From the NCBI GenBank assembly GCA_040877875.1, contig JBBDNC010000033.1, forward strand, positions 1 through 6,711: 6,711 nucleotides of DNA, in the 5' to 3' direction. Positions 6,199 to 6,711 of this stretch are shown here, in pieces. Under the pieces are notes generated by a model. The model worked only from the letters and a program-made list of their open reading frames with translations, had not been told where the DNA came from and made no database searches. Numbering within the stretch: position 1 is the stretch's first letter; each line of letters opens with the position of its first letter. This stretch comes from JBBDNC01 sp040877875. GTDB lineage: Bacteria; Bacteroidota; Rhodothermia; Balneolales; Balneolaceae. The position numbers were made by a program, and so were the translations under genes.

Positions 6199-6711
6199 CT
6201 AATCCTTGTTGTTCTTTAAATTCAGCGGGAATTCTGCAATGAACGTCGACCCTTTTCCGCGTTCACTATTACACTTGATAGTTCCTCCGAGAGTTTCTAT
6301 CCTTTCCTTTACGATTGAAAGGCCTAAACCCGTACTGAACTCACCTCCGGTAGGCTGATTACTCAATCTTGTGTAGCGGTCAAAAAGGTATTTGAGCTCT
6401 TCCTGTTTGATGCCCGGCCCTTCGTCCTGAACGGATAACAAAAGACGATGATTTTTATGCTCCAAAAAAACAGATACTTTACTGCCGTGCGGCGAATATT
6501 TCACTGCATTGGAGATCAGGTTATCCGCCACCTGCATAAAGATTAATTTGTCAGTATTAAATGTTTGATCTCTGAGCTCGTCATTCAGAATTACCCGGAT
6601 GTTCTTTTTCTCGGCAATCTGGTTATACCACTGTACCAGTTCATCCAGTATTTTATGTATGCGATATTCCTGGATATTCATGGATAATTTACCTTCGTCA
6701 TTTATTTGAAT
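6199..6711 (-). CDS. Sensor histidine kinase, C-terminal ATPase domain (5' end outside window)
   Basis: This is the C-terminal part of a two-component sensor kinase, which autophosphorylates and passes phosphate to a response regulator. The frame stays open to the right edge, so the start, sensory region and phospho-accepting His are not visible; the ATG at 6681 lies inside the gene, 10 codons from the edge. The HATPase_c motifs are complete. Counting from that ATG they are: N box VADNLISNAVKYSP (51-64), G1 DEGPGI (86-91), F box YLFDRYTR (98-105), G2 TGLGLSIVKE (117-126) and GKGSTF (142-147). The stretch before the N box resembles the usual linker after a HisKA dimerisation helix. It is convergent with the barrel gene. 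No response regulator is visible, so the target is unknown. Confidence 0.93.
   Translation of the reverse strand: MQINDEGKLSMNIQEYRIHKILDELVQWYNQIAEKKNIRVILNDELRDQTFNTDKLIFMQVADNLISNAVKYSPHGSKVSVFLEHKNHRLLLSVQDEGPGIKQEELKYLFDRYTRLSNQPTGGEFSTGLGLSIVKERIETLGGTIKCNSERGKGSTFIAEFPLNLKNNKD

Noticed and set aside
1..6711. CRISPR array, tRNA, rRNA, insertion sequence or attachment site
   Set aside because: No regularly spaced repeats, cloverleaf, ribosomal sequence, transposase or integrase frame was seen on either strand.

Overview
This 6.7-kb window looks like ordinary chromosomal DNA of a Bacteroidota-type bacterium, possibly from the Balneolales/Rhodothermota side. The inference rests on three things. 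Recognisable genes start without a convincing Shine-Dalgarno site, as is usual in Bacteroidota. The window carries a lipoprotein FKBP isomerase and an outer-membrane beta-barrel with a TonB-dependent-receptor-like C-terminus. Its base composition is moderate. The lineage cannot be fixed without a database search.

Layout from left to right. Positions 1-209 hold no gene I can name; frames run off the left edge on both strands. Next come four minus-strand genes, in transcription order pgsA (2646-2050), pgpA (2057-1581), pyrE (1390-728) and an FKBP-type peptidyl-prolyl isomerase (689-231). pgsA and pgpA overlap by 8 bases. A 190-base gap separates pgpA from pyrE, and 38 bases separate pyrE from the FKBP gene. 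A divergent 266-base intergenic region (2647-2912) carries a compact set of inverted repeats. On the plus strand follow cinA (2913-4199) and a 663-residue predicted outer-membrane barrel protein (4196-6187), which overlap in the tetranucleotide TTGA. A histidine kinase on the minus strand enters from the right edge (6711-6199) and converges on the barrel gene with 11 bases between the stops.

How the genes work together. PgsA makes phosphatidylglycerophosphate and PgpA dephosphorylates it to phosphatidylglycerol, so these two form a true pathway pair. PyrE works in pyrimidine synthesis and the FKBP in folding of envelope proteins; their adjacency looks like operon housekeeping rather than a shared pathway. 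CinA works in pyridine-nucleotide salvage or repair and is translationally coupled to the barrel protein for no obvious biochemical reason.

I did not find a new defence, mobile or biosynthetic system. The points most worth a second look are an apparent nonsense codon in the last beta-strand of the FKBP gene, with the canonical C-terminus still readable behind it; the overlapping, mutually exclusive inverted repeats between pgsA and cinA; and the unusual barrel protein coupled to cinA.
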